Assembly (NCBI RefSeq): GCF_018732085.1
Contig: NZ_CP076103.1
Location: forward strand, 3,534,001 to 3,598,000
Source of the DNA: Lysobacter capsici
GTDB taxonomy: Bacteria; Pseudomonadota; Gammaproteobacteria; Xanthomonadales; Xanthomonadaceae
Length of the DNA: 64,000 nt
Direction of reading: 5' to 3'
Numbering within the stretch: position 1 is the first letter of the stretch; every line of letters begins with the position of its first letter. Both the position numbers and the translations under genes were made by a program. This document shows, piece after piece, positions 34,573-42,707 of the stretch. A model generated the notes under the pieces. It was given only the letters and a program-made list of their open reading frames with translations, searched no databases and was not told where the DNA came from.

Positions 34573-35192
34573 GTAGGCCATGTGGCTTTTGCCCCAATCC
34601 GCGCAGTTCATCCAGCGCTGCGAAGCGACTAACTCGCGAGAACAACAGCACACCCGGAGGGCGACGCGCATGGATGCGCGTCGCGCGCCACCGGGACATG
34701 GATGTCCCGTGTGGCGCGTGCCCGCGCAGACTCCGCACTTGCGGGCCCTTGATTCAAAGAAAAGCGTTTTTCTTTGGTTACCTTTCTTTTGTCGCTTTTG
34801 ACAAAAGAAAGTAACTCGGCCGCTTGCGGACGAAAGCCGTTGATCTTGCCTTTGGCTTCAAAGGCTCTGCCGCTTCAAAGCTCTAAAGCTTTAGGAGCTG
34901 CAAGCAGGATCAAAAGCTTCCGCCACTAAAGCGGCGGGTCACTTTCTTTTGTCCAGAGCCACAAAAGAAAGTCACCAAAGAAAAAGGCGTTCCTGTTTCG
35001 AATCAAAAGCCGCACGATCGGTGCCAACGCAGGCATGCGCCACACGGGACATCCATGTCCCGGTGGCGCACGGCGTGCATCCTGCACGCCGCCCTCCAGG
35101 TGTGCTGTTGCTAACGCGAGTTCTTTGCCTCGCAGCGCTGGATGAACTGCAAGACTTCAGGCGAAAGCCACATGGCCTACCTGTAGGAGCGG
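34561..35192. repeat. Large palindromic repeat, copy 2 (about 630 bp)
   Basis: Same layout as 18150-18735, with longer arms. The outer 33 nt at 34561 (CCGCTCCTACAGGTAGGCCA, TGTGGCTTTTGCC) is mirrored at 35160-35192 with one mismatch, followed inward by GCGCAGTTCATCCAGCGCTG and its mirror, AGCACACCCGGAGGGCG, GGGACATGGATGTCCCG, TTTCTTTGGTTACCTTTC and CTTTTGTCGCTTTTGACAAA. The element is flanked by two GTAGGAGCGG inverted repeats that overlap its ends. No real gene lies inside. Confidence 0.9.
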
Positions 35193-35279
35193 CGCAAGCC
35201 GCGACCGCGGGAACGCAATTGCGACGATGGTTGCGAGGTTACCGCGGTGGCACGGTCGCGGCTCGCGCCGCTCCTACAG
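35181..35279. repeat. GTAGGAGCGG-family inverted repeat, copy 3
   Basis: CTGTAGGAGCGGCGCAAGCC...GCGACCGCGG faces CACGGTCGCGGCTCGCGCCG...CTCCTACAG. The left arm overlaps the right end of the large palindrome. Confidence 0.9.
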
Positions 35280-35441
35280 TCGGATTGCGTGGTTTACGAC
35301 CGCAGGTGCCGGAACGCGCATAACAACAAGAATCACGACATGCACGACTGCCGACCGACCGACGTCACATCAACCGAAAACCGAATCACGCCACCACCCA
35401 CCGACCGCGACACATCACCGTCGCGATCGACCCCAGTCAGA

Positions 35442-35786
35442 TCAAACCGCCGCCGTCACCACGATCTCGACCCGAAACTTCGGATTGGCCAGCAACGCCT
35501 GCACGGTCGCACGCGGCGGCGTGTGGCCGGCGACGACCCAGGCTTCCCACACCGCGTTCATGCCGGCGAAATCCGCCATGTCCGCCAGGAAGATCTGCGC
35601 CATCAAGATGCGGCTCTTGTCGGTGCCGGCGCGTTCGAGCAAGGCGTCGATCGACGCCAGGGTCTCGCGGGTCTGACCGCCGATGTCCAGGTCCTCGCTG
35701 TCGGGCACTTGCCCGGCCAGGTACACGGTGCCGTTGTGGATCGCCATTTCCGACAGGCGCGCGCCGACGTCGAATCGCTGGATCAT
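35442..35786 (-). CDS. RidA/Rid family protein
   Basis: A 114-residue Rid-family protein (enamine/imine deaminase fold, YoaB-like branch). It starts MIQRFDVGARLSEMAIHNGT and shows VYLAGQVPDSEDLDIGGQTR, ETLASIDALLERAG, KSRILMAQIFLADMADFAGM and the end W-x-x-W-x-x-GHTPPRATVQALLANPKF. The Arg in PPRATVQA corresponds to the substrate-carboxylate-binding Arg of RidA. Rid proteins hydrolyse reactive enamines or imines arising from amino-acid metabolism. The homotrimeric fold is expected from the family. No partner gene is nearby, since the next gene on this strand (upstream) ends 147 bp away. Confidence 0.9.
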   Translation of the reverse strand: MIQRFDVGARLSEMAIHNGTVYLAGQVPDSEDLDIGGQTRETLASIDALLERAGTDKSRILMAQIFLADMADFAGMNAVWEAWVVAGHTPPRATVQALLANPKFRVEIVVTAAV

Positions 35787-35932
35787 GCTTCACCTCATGC
35801 GTGTGGGGCGCCCATTGTGGGTCAGATCGGCGCCGCGCACACCTCGCATGCGAGCGATGCGATCACGCAAGCCGCCTGGGCTGCGTGCGCCATGCGCGAC
35901 CGGGCCCGCCGCTTTCCACGCCATCCCCGCCG

Positions 35933-36619
35933 CTACAACTCCGGCGTACTGGAGCGGATGATCCGTTCGTTCTCGGCGCGTTCGGCGCTGCGGTCCGGGC
36001 CGGCCAAGGCCGCGTCGGCATTGGCGCGGTGCTGGGCGCGCACTTCCGGCGGCAGCACGTCGATCTGGCGATTGCGCTGCATCATCGCGCGTTCGCCCGG
36101 CGGCAGCTGGCAGTTGCGGCTGAGGATTTCCAGTTCGTCGCCGGTGCGCGCCGCGCGGCTTTGCAGATTGACCACCACGCCGAGGGTATCGCCGAGCGGT
36201 TCGAGCCGGGTGCAGATCGCATCGATGGTGTCGTAACTGCGCTGAGTGTTCTGGTTGACCAGCGCGAGCAGGTTCTCGCCGTCGATCCACACCACCGAGT
36301 TGACGCCCTTCACGCTCTTGGCGGCGACGCGCGCGTTCTCGCGATCGACCTTGCGCGCCTGGTCGGCCAGGCGGATCGAACGGCTGACATCGTGATTGAG
36401 CCCTTCCAGATTCTTCTGCAGGCCCTGCTGATCGCCGGCGAAGGCCTGGGCGCGCATCTTGACCAGGCGTTCGGCGGTCTTGGCCGCGTCCAGCGGTTCG
36501 CCGGCGCGTTCGGGCTTGGGTGGCGCGGCGGCCTGCGGCGCGCTCGCGCGCTCGCAGGCGCTCAGCGCCAGGGTCGAAGCCAGCAGCGCGGCGGCTGCGA
36601 TTGCGCTTGCGTGGTTCAT
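35933..36619 (-). CDS. Putative lipoprotein with coiled helices
   Basis: A 228-residue protein starting MNHASAIAAAALLASTLALS, then AC, with lipobox LSAC, so it is probably anchored in the outer or inner membrane. GAGGTG lies 7 nt upstream of the ATG. After a Pro/Ala linker (PQAAAPPKPERAGEP), long helices follow: KTAERLVKMRAQAFAGDQQG, GLNHDVSRSIRLADQARKVD, a central VKGVNSVVWIDGENLLALVN, and a C-terminal charged stretch with PPGERAMMQRNRQIDVLPPE. The VNSVVWIDGENLL segment resembles secretion-lipoprotein strands, but I cannot name a family. It lies between RidA and the divergent chitinase gene. Confidence 0.75.
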   Translation of the reverse strand: MNHASAIAAAALLASTLALSACERASAPQAAAPPKPERAGEPLDAAKTAERLVKMRAQAFAGDQQGLQKNLEGLNHDVSRSIRLADQARKVDRENARVAAKSVKGVNSVVWIDGENLLALVNQNTQRSYDTIDAICTRLEPLGDTLGVVVNLQSRAARTGDELEILSRNCQLPPGERAMMQRNRQIDVLPPEVRAQHRANADAALAGPDRSAERAENERIIRSSTPEL

Positions 36620-37086
36620 CGCTACACCTCGTGATTTGGTCGTGCCCCGGGACAGCCCGCCGGCGAAACCCGGCGTGCGCGTCGCGCCCTGCATCGCCCG
36701 GGTTTTATACCGCGACGCAGCGCGAAAGGGTTGCCGCATCGCAACGCGAATGCGACCGGGGTCGCGACTGCGCATCGCCGCCCTACGCCACCGCACCGCC
36801 ATCGCGCTTTTCGCGACCGCCGCCCGGATTCAGCCGCAATCGCGCCGCTACAGTCGCCGGCAGGTCGCTCGCGACCGTCGCCACCGCCGATCGTCCGTCA
36901 ATGGCCCGCAACGGCCGGCAACGGGCGCGGAACCGCCCGGATATCGCCCCGGTCGCGGCGACGGGCCGCCATCGCCACCGTCGCACTCATAAGCACAAGA
37001 AACACCCATCGCAACACACGCATCCGTCATCGCTGCATGGCGTGCGTCGCCCGGGGGGACTCGCGCCCACACCCTGAGGATACGAA
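36620..37086. other. Divergent intergenic region, 467 bp
   Basis: Lies between the lipoprotein gene and the chitinase gene and contains their promoters by position. It is rich in short CGCATCGC/GCGACCG words but has no long repeat or gene that I can support. Confidence 0.4.
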
Positions 37087-38052
37087 ATGAACGCACGCTT
37101 CAACATGCGTGGCCCGCGCGCCTGGGCCGGACACGGCCTGCTCGGCTGGTTCGGCCTGCTCTGCATTCCGGCTGCCTACGCCGCGCCGCAAGCCCCGACC
37201 GATCTGGCGTCGAGCGGTTACGCCACCACCGCCGTGGTCGCGCCCGCGGCGACCTGCAACTTCGTCACCTGGACGCGCGGGGTCAACTACACCCTCGGCA
37301 CGATCGTCAAATACCCGCCCAACAACCAGTACTACAAGCTGGTCAACGTCGGCACCAACGGCAGCGACGGCACCGACCCGACCATCAGCACCTGGTACTG
37401 GCAGCCGACCAACTGCGACACCACCACCCCGCCGGCCGGCGGTTTCGTGGTCACCGAAGCGCAGTTCAACCAGATGTTCCCGAACCGTAATTCGTTCTAC
37501 ACCTACGCCGGCCTGGTCGCGGCGATCCGCTCGTACCCGAATTTCGCCAAGGAAGGCGGCGACACCATCGCGCGCCAGGAAGCGGCGGCCTTCCTGGCCA
37601 ACGTCAACCAGGAAACCGGCGGGCTCGTGCATATCCGCGAATTGAATCAGGCCAACTGGGACCACTACTGCCAACCGGCCGGCAGCTGCGGCGGCAAGCA
37701 GTACTACGGGCGCGGCCCGATCCAGTTGAGCTGGAACTACAACTACGCCTCGGCCGGCAGCGCGCTGGGCCTGGACCTGCTCAACAACCCCGACCTGGTC
37801 GCGACCAATTCGGCGATCTCCTGGCAAACGGCGTTGTGGTACTGGATGACCCAGCGCGGCGGCGCCAGCAACACGCCGCATCAGGCGATGGTCAACCTGC
37901 GCGCGTTCGGCGAAACCATCCGCGCGATCAACGGCGGCATCGAGTGCAACGCCACCGGCATCGGCCATCAGCAGATGCTCAACCGCGGCGCGTACTACCG
38001 CAACTTCGCCGCGATCCTCGGCGTCGCGCCGGGCAACAACCAGACCTGTTGA
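37087..38052 (+). CDS. Secreted GH19 chitinase with N-terminal CBM5/12-like module
   Basis: A 321-residue secreted endochitinase. Residues 1-33 are the signal peptide, ending PAAYAAP. Residues about 55-118 form a chitin-binding type 5/12 module, with YTLGTIVKYPPNNQYYKLVN and STWYWQPTNC. The GH19 domain (about 125-321) has the acid Glu176 in NVNQETGGLVHIRE and the base Glu185 in the same segment, then YYGRGPIQLSWNYNYASAG, DLVATNSAISWQTALWYWMT and INGGIECN. It inverts configuration while cleaving beta-1,4-GlcNAc polymers, and the typical role is lysis of fungal walls. GAGGA lies 8 nt upstream. Transcription diverges from the lipoprotein gene. Confidence 0.95.
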   Translation: MNARFNMRGPRAWAGHGLLGWFGLLCIPAAYAAPQAPTDLASSGYATTAVVAPAATCNFVTWTRGVNYTLGTIVKYPPNNQYYKLVNVGTNGSDGTDPTISTWYWQPTNCDTTTPPAGGFVVTEAQFNQMFPNRNSFYTYAGLVAAIRSYPNFAKEGGDTIARQEAAAFLANVNQETGGLVHIRELNQANWDHYCQPAGSCGGKQYYGRGPIQLSWNYNYASAGSALGLDLLNNPDLVATNSAISWQTALWYWMTQRGGASNTPHQAMVNLRAFGETIRAINGGIECNATGIGHQQMLNRGAYYRNFAAILGVAPGNNQTC

Positions 38053-38116
38053 TCCCACTGCGCGCCCGGCTGCGATACGCGGCCGGGCGAGGCATTCGCG
38101 CAGCGACGACAGCCCT

Positions 38117-38258
38117 GTGTAGGAGCGACGTAAGTCGCGACCGCGCCATCGCGGCGGCGACGAAACCTTCCTGTTCCTACGCAACTAACGGTCGCGGCTG
38201 CGACGGCGCCGTCGTCGTCATCCGGAATTCACGGCCGCGGCTTACGCCGCTCCTACAG
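38117..38258. repeat. GTAGGAGCGA-family inverted repeat, copy 4
   Basis: TGTAGGAGCGACGTAAGTCG..CGACCGCG on the left and GGCCGCGGCTTACGCCGCTC..CTACAG on the right. An inner pair (GACGGTCGCGGCTGCGAC) adds a second stem. It is 65 bp after the chitinase stop and is duplicated at 38343. Confidence 0.85.
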
Positions 38259-38342
38259 TCGGATTGCGCGGTTTATTGGCATGGCTCGGCTGCACCGATC
38301 GTTCGCGATCCGCCCCAATCGCATCGTCGCGACAACGGCTCC

Positions 38343-38485
38343 CTGTAGGAGCGACGCGAGTCGCGACCGCGCCATCGCGGATACGGCGAGACCTTCCTGT
38401 TTCTACGCAACTGACGGTCGCGGCTGCGACGGGGCCGTCGTCGTCATCCGGAATTCTGCGGTCGCGGCTTACGCCGCTCCTGCAG
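38343..38485. repeat. GTAGGAGCGA-family inverted repeat, copy 5 (tandem duplicate)
   Basis: It repeats the 38117-38258 element about 226 bp further on, including the inner sequence ACCTTCCTGTTTCTACGCAA and GTCGTCGTCATCCGGAATTC. The similarity shows a recent local duplication. Confidence 0.85.
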
Positions 38486-38535
38486 TCGGATCGCGAGGCC
38501 TGCGGGGCAATCCCAAAACTGCTGCGCAACGACAC

Positions 38536-39150
38536 TCACATATCGAACGCCGCGCAACCGATCTCCTGCGTACCCGGCTTGTCGCCATCGCGCACGAACT
38601 GGATATCCGGCATCGGCGTGTCCTCGCTCGGCGCCGCGGTCGGCACGCCGAGCCGGTAATACTCGCGATAGATCTCCGCCAGCGGTTGCGCGCCGATCGC
38701 GGCGCGCGCCTGCTCGGCCGAGGCATGCACCACCACGGCGAAGGTCGAACCGCTGCCGAAGTCGTAGTCGACGCGCACGATCGGCAAGCCGTGCAGTCGG
38801 GTCGGTGCGCGCGGGGTCAGGCTGCCGCCGCCGGGTCCGACCTCGCCGATGGTGCTGTCGGCGCTGACCTCGATGCCGGCCGCGCTCAGGGTGTGCGCGA
38901 ACGCGGGGTCCTGCACATCGGCGAAATACTCGCCCTTGCACGCGGCATTGGCGGCGACCCAGGTCGCGAAGTCGAAACCACCGGCTGCCGCAGATGCGCT
39001 CGTCGCCGATGGATTCGCCGTCGCGTCGGACGTCGTCCGCGCCACTGCGCGCTCCGCGACCTTGCCTTCATCGCCCGACCCGCCGCAGGCCGACAGCGCC
39101 AACGCCAACGCCAACGGCCACAGCGCCCAACGCGCGATCGAATGGTTCAT
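38536..39150 (-). CDS. Putative lipoprotein of unknown function
   Basis: A 204-residue protein starting MNHSIARWALWPLALALALS, then ACGGSG, with a canonical lipobox LSAC. A low-complexity linker rich in Ala, Thr and Ser (about 30-58) leads to a folded domain: FDFATWVAANAACKGEYFAD, AFAHTLSAAGIEV, LPIVRVDYDFGSGSTFAVVV, LAEIYREYYRLG and PDIQFVRDGDKPGTQEIGCA. The pair of Cys residues (ACKG and EIGCA) could form a disulfide. I do not recognise the family. It is probably periplasmic and membrane-anchored. Downstream lie the GTAGGAGCGA repeats; upstream is a divergent C59 acylase. Confidence 0.75.
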   Translation of the reverse strand: MNHSIARWALWPLALALALSACGGSGDEGKVAERAVARTTSDATANPSATSASAAAGGFDFATWVAANAACKGEYFADVQDPAFAHTLSAAGIEVSADSTIGEVGPGGGSLTPRAPTRLHGLPIVRVDYDFGSGSTFAVVVHASAEQARAAIGAQPLAEIYREYYRLGVPTAAPSEDTPMPDIQFVRDGDKPGTQEIGCAAFDM

Positions 39151-39458
39151 GCCCGCCTCCCGGATGCCCGATCGCCAGCCTACTACCGAAGCCGATACAT
39201 CGCAGCGTCGCTACCGCGTGCAGCGCCCGGCGCAGCGCGGTTCGGCCGGGCCAAGCCCAGCGCGATCCGACCCGCAAACCGATACCGGAGCAAAGCGAGC
39301 ATCGCGCCACACTTCCGCATCGACCCTCGCAACCGACTCACCGGCCCGGGCGTACAAGCAAGCACACGAGGGCGCGCCAGCGCGTCGCTTTCGTCTGCGG
39401 CGGGCCGCGACGGCCCGTCACTCCGACGCCCCGCATCGCCCAAGCAAAGGAGCCCGTC
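39151..39458. other. Divergent intergenic region, 308 bp
   Basis: Separates the lipoprotein and the C59 acylase genes. No gene or repeat is supported here. It ends in a good Shine-Dalgarno, AAAGGAG, 6 nt before the acylase ATG. Confidence 0.4.
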
Positions 39459-40619
39459 ATGTGCACCAACTTCTTGCTCGCAGTGCCCACCATTCCCGCC
39501 GTCCAGGGCAATCCGACCCAGTTCATCTCCGCGCGCTGCATGGAACTCACCGGCGCACTGGCGACCAATCTGTACCTCGTGCCCGCCCAGCAGACCTTCC
39601 CCATCGTCGCCAACCAGTCGCAAGGCTGGATCGGCAGCTACGGTTTCGTCGGCCTCGGCGATCCGCAGTCGATGGGGCAGACCCCGTGTTTCGTCGACGG
39701 CATCAACGAAGTCGGGCTGTCCTGCGCGGCGCTGTGGTTGCCCGGCACCCAATACCCGAGCAGCGCGAGCAGCAATGCGCTGGAGTTCTGCGACATCGCC
39801 GCGTGGGCGATGAGCCAGTTCGCCACGGTTCCCGACGTGGTCGCCGCGCTGGCCGGCGTCAACGTGATCGGCCCGGCGGTCGGTTCGCAGAGTTATCTGC
39901 CGCTGCATTTCATCGCCACCGACGCGACCGGCGCCAGCGTGGTGATCGAATTCGTCGGCGGCGCGATGAACGTCTATCCGCCCGACTACGCCGACGGCGC
40001 CACCGGCGACGGCGTGCTCACCAACGCGCCGACCTACGACTGGCAACGCACCAACCTGAGCAGCTACGTGCACTTGAGCGTGGAAGGCGCCGGCACCAGC
40101 ACCTCGAACGATTCCGGCCCGCCGGTCGGCAGCGGCCTGCTGGGCCTGCCCGGCGACATCATGTCCGCCTCGCGCTTCGTCAAGGCCGCGACCTTCCGCC
40201 AGGGCTTCGGCCTGTTGCCCGGCGACGGCGAGGGCTGGTTGCCGACGCCCGCGACCGCCGGCGCCACCGACAGCACCCAGACCATCGTCAACGTCGCCCT
40301 GCAGATGGTGCAGATGATCCAGGCCACGCCGTACGGCACCGCGCTGCTGAAACCGACCACCGCCTCGCCGTCGTCGTCGCACCCGCACCTCAAGGCACGC
40401 GCGCCGAGCGTCGGCGACTGGACCATGTGGCAGGTCGCCCGCGACCACACCAACTTCGTCTACTACTACAGCACCGCGTTCAACAGCATCGTGCAGAAAG
40501 TCGACCTCACCACCGTGGATTTCAGCGGCGGCAGCGTCGCGGCCAGCGCGCTGAAGTCGATCCAGGTGATGCCGGCCGGCAGCGCCTGGTACAACGACGC
40601 GAGCGCCGGCTTCGCTTGA
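39459..40619 (+). CDS. Choloylglycine hydrolase/C59 family linear amide hydrolase
   Basis: A 386-residue N-terminal nucleophile hydrolase. The protein starts Met-Cys (MCTNFLLAVPT), so removal of Met exposes Cys2 as nucleophile. FISARCMEL, GFVGLGDPQSMGQTPCFVDG and INEVGLSCAALWLPG match the penicillin V acylase/bile-salt hydrolase fold, and VLTNAPTYDWQRTNL supplies the conserved Asn region. ARDHTNFVYYY near the end has the late Arg of the family. No signal peptide is visible, so it is probably cytoplasmic. Homologues cleave penicillin V, conjugated bile acids or N-acyl homoserine lactones, and the actual substrate is open. Next gene: S41 peptidase, 177 bp downstream, same strand. Confidence 0.88.
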   Translation: MCTNFLLAVPTIPAVQGNPTQFISARCMELTGALATNLYLVPAQQTFPIVANQSQGWIGSYGFVGLGDPQSMGQTPCFVDGINEVGLSCAALWLPGTQYPSSASSNALEFCDIAAWAMSQFATVPDVVAALAGVNVIGPAVGSQSYLPLHFIATDATGASVVIEFVGGAMNVYPPDYADGATGDGVLTNAPTYDWQRTNLSSYVHLSVEGAGTSTSNDSGPPVGSGLLGLPGDIMSASRFVKAATFRQGFGLLPGDGEGWLPTPATAGATDSTQTIVNVALQMVQMIQATPYGTALLKPTTASPSSSHPHLKARAPSVGDWTMWQVARDHTNFVYYYSTAFNSIVQKVDLTTVDFSGGSVAASALKSIQVMPAGSAWYNDASAGFA

Positions 40620-40796
40620 ACACGCAACGCCGACCGCCATTGCGCGCCCGGCTGCAACGCAACGACGCCTCACCGCATCTTCGGAATCAACGCACCCGCA
40701 TGCGCGGGACCGCAAACGGCAAGCCCGGGCACGAACGGGCTTGCACCGTCCGTCGTGCCCGCGCCTGGGTGCGACGGGTTCTTCCGAGGAGGTTTC

Positions 40797-42173
40797 ATGC
40801 GCGTCATCCGGCTGTATTCCCTGTTCCCGCGTAAGTCCCTGCGCGATGTATTGAAGTGCTCGGCGCTGCTGGGCATGTCGTTGCTGTTCGCCGCGGCGCA
40901 GGCGGCCACGCCGTCGCCGCGCGCGACGGTGAGCGAGGTCGCCGATGCGATCCAGACCTATTACTACGACATCGACCGCGCCAAGCAGATCGCCGCGGAC
41001 TTGCGCGGCGAAGCCGCCCAGGGCCGTTACGACCGCTACGTCGATCCACGCGACCTCGCCACCGCGTTGAGCGAACGCATCCGTCCGCTGGACGGCCATT
41101 TCCGGGTCAACTGGCGCGTACCCGACCCCGCCGGCCAGGCGCCTCGCCCCGGCCCGCGTCCCGGTCCCGGCGCGTTGCCGCCCGCTCCGGGCGGCGCCGC
41201 GCCGGTCGATTTCAGCCCCCGGCGCAATTACGGTTTGCGCCGGGTCGAAGTGCTGCCGGGCAATGTGGGCTACATCGACCTGCGCGAATTGCCGCACTTC
41301 GAATTCGGCGAGCCGAACGCGCCGGCGCGGCGCGCGCTGGAAGCGGCGCTGCAACTGGTGGTCGCGACCGACGCGCTGATCATCGACCTGCGCGACAACG
41401 GCGGCGGCTCGCCGGCCGCGGTCGGCTATCTGACCAGCGCCTTCACGCCCAAGAACGCCGACATCTACAACCGCTTCCGCCTGCGCCGCGGCGACAAGAT
41501 GCTGTCGGAATCCGAAGCGCCTACGGACTGGTATCCGACCCCGCGCCTGCAAGTGCCGCTGTACGTGCTGACCAGCGCGCGCACCGGTTCGGCCGCCGAA
41601 GCGCTGGCGTACACGCTCAAGAACGCCGGCCGCGCGGTGGTGGTCGGACAGGCCAGCGTCGGCGCGGCCAATCCCGGCGGCGAGATTCCGCTCGCCGCCG
41701 GTTTCAGCGTGTTCGTCTCCACCGGCTCGCCGGTCAGTCCAATCACCCATGGCAACTGGGAAGGCACCGGCGTCATCCCCGATGTGGCGGTGGCGCCGGC
41801 CGATGCCTTGTCGACCGCGCAGCGATTGGCGCTGGAAGCGGTGCTCAAGCGAGGACTGGGCGGCGCCGCCGCGGTCGACACGCGCTGGGCGCTGGACGCG
41901 TTGCAAGCGCCGGCCGTCGAGGTGAACGCGGGCGACTACCTGGGCCAGTACGAACGCATCCAGATCGGCCAGGACGGCGGCCGGGTGATCCTGCGCAACG
42001 GCCAACGCCCGCCGCAGCCGCTGGCGGCGCTGCAACGCGATGTGTTCTTTGTCGCGGCCGATCCCAGCGTGCGCATCAAGTTCGAACGCGCCTCCGACGG
42101 CCGCGTCGCGGCGCTGGAAGTATTGCGTTCGGACGGTTCGTCCAATCGCTATCGGGTGCAGAACGCGCCTTGA
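40797..42173 (+). CDS. Exported S41 (C-terminal-processing/IRBP-like) peptidase
   Basis: A 458-residue exported protein preceded by GGAGG. A positively charged N-terminus (MRVIRLYSLFPRKSLRDVLK) and a hydrophobic stretch ending FAAAQA form the signal peptide. An IRBP/tricorn-core N-terminal helical domain (VSEVADAIQTYYYDIDRAKQ) is followed by a Pro/Gly-rich insert, PGPRPGPGALPPAPGG. The S41 core has VGYIDLRELPHF, TDALIIDLRDNGGGSPAAV and the catalytic Ser265 in SARTGSAAEALAYTLKNAGR. THGNWEGTGVIPDVAV matches the end of the core. There is no PDZ domain. A C-terminal DUF3471-like tail reads YLGQYERIQIG...FFVAADPSVRIKF. Substrate unknown. Confidence 0.88.
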   Translation: MRVIRLYSLFPRKSLRDVLKCSALLGMSLLFAAAQAATPSPRATVSEVADAIQTYYYDIDRAKQIAADLRGEAAQGRYDRYVDPRDLATALSERIRPLDGHFRVNWRVPDPAGQAPRPGPRPGPGALPPAPGGAAPVDFSPRRNYGLRRVEVLPGNVGYIDLRELPHFEFGEPNAPARRALEAALQLVVATDALIIDLRDNGGGSPAAVGYLTSAFTPKNADIYNRFRLRRGDKMLSESEAPTDWYPTPRLQVPLYVLTSARTGSAAEALAYTLKNAGRAVVVGQASVGAANPGGEIPLAAGFSVFVSTGSPVSPITHGNWEGTGVIPDVAVAPADALSTAQRLALEAVLKRGLGGAAAVDTRWALDALQAPAVEVNAGDYLGQYERIQIGQDGGRVILRNGQRPPQPLAALQRDVFFVAADPSVRIKFERASDGRVAALEVLRSDGSSNRYRVQNAP

Positions 42174-42499
42174 TGTCATGAGCGTTGACGTTGGTTCTGT
42201 CGAAGTTGTTGCTGCTGGGATGGTCGCTGTCGGGGTCGTCGCGATCGCGGCTGTCGCCGTCGGGATCGTAGCGTCGAGCCTGCGGTTCACAGCGTCACCG
42301 TCTCGACGTTCTGCTGAGTGCAGGGCGTCGCGGCCGTGGTCTGCCCCCTGTCCGACCGCAGTTGTCATGGCCGTCGACGCTCTGCTTCATCCCGTTGCGC
42401 AGCAGGACCCCACGCGCGGGAGCCAGCCCGATCGCGCCGCTCCCGCGCCTCGTCGCCACGATTGCATCGACGCGTTCGCCGCAGCGCCGACAGCTTGGG

Positions 42500-42602
42500 G
42501 TAGGAGCGGCGCAAGCCGCGACTGCGACACCCCAGCAGCAACCAAGCTTTCGACGCAGTCAGGAATCGGCGGTCGCGGCTCGCGCCGCTCGAGCGGTCGG
42601 AT
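42500..42602. repeat. GTAGGAGCGG-family inverted repeat, copy 6 (right end decayed)
   Basis: TAGGAGCGGCGCAAGCCGCG on the left and GGTCGCGGCTCGCGCCGCTC on the right; the last bases are CTCGAG instead of the usual CTCCTACAG. It lies in the 534-bp gap after the S41 gene, which otherwise holds only GTCG-rich low-complexity sequence. Confidence 0.85.
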
Positions 42603-42668
42603 ACATGCCTGCGTGCCGCGCCGAACCGGCGCCACTGAAATTCAAACCCTTCGCTGCGTCGACAGCCC

Positions 42669-42700
42669 CCTGTAGGAGCGGCGCAAGCCGCGACCGCGCC
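42669..42700. repeat. GTAGGAGCGG half element
   Basis: CCTGTAGGAGCGGCGCAAGC followed by CGCGACCGCG is a lone left arm abutting the 3' end of the HAD gene; no right arm follows. Confidence 0.8.
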
Positions 42701-42707
42701 ATCACGG

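Noticed and set aside
39183..42368. 1061-codon minus-strand frame opposite the C59 and S41 genes
   Set aside because: Spans two well-supported plus-strand genes, with His/Arg/Gly-rich translation and no domain.
42178..42675. Possible gene just after the S41 stop (starts MSVDVGSVEVVAAG)
   Set aside because: The start is low-complexity GTCG repetition and the rest passes through a GTAGGAGCGG inverted repeat; not protein-like.
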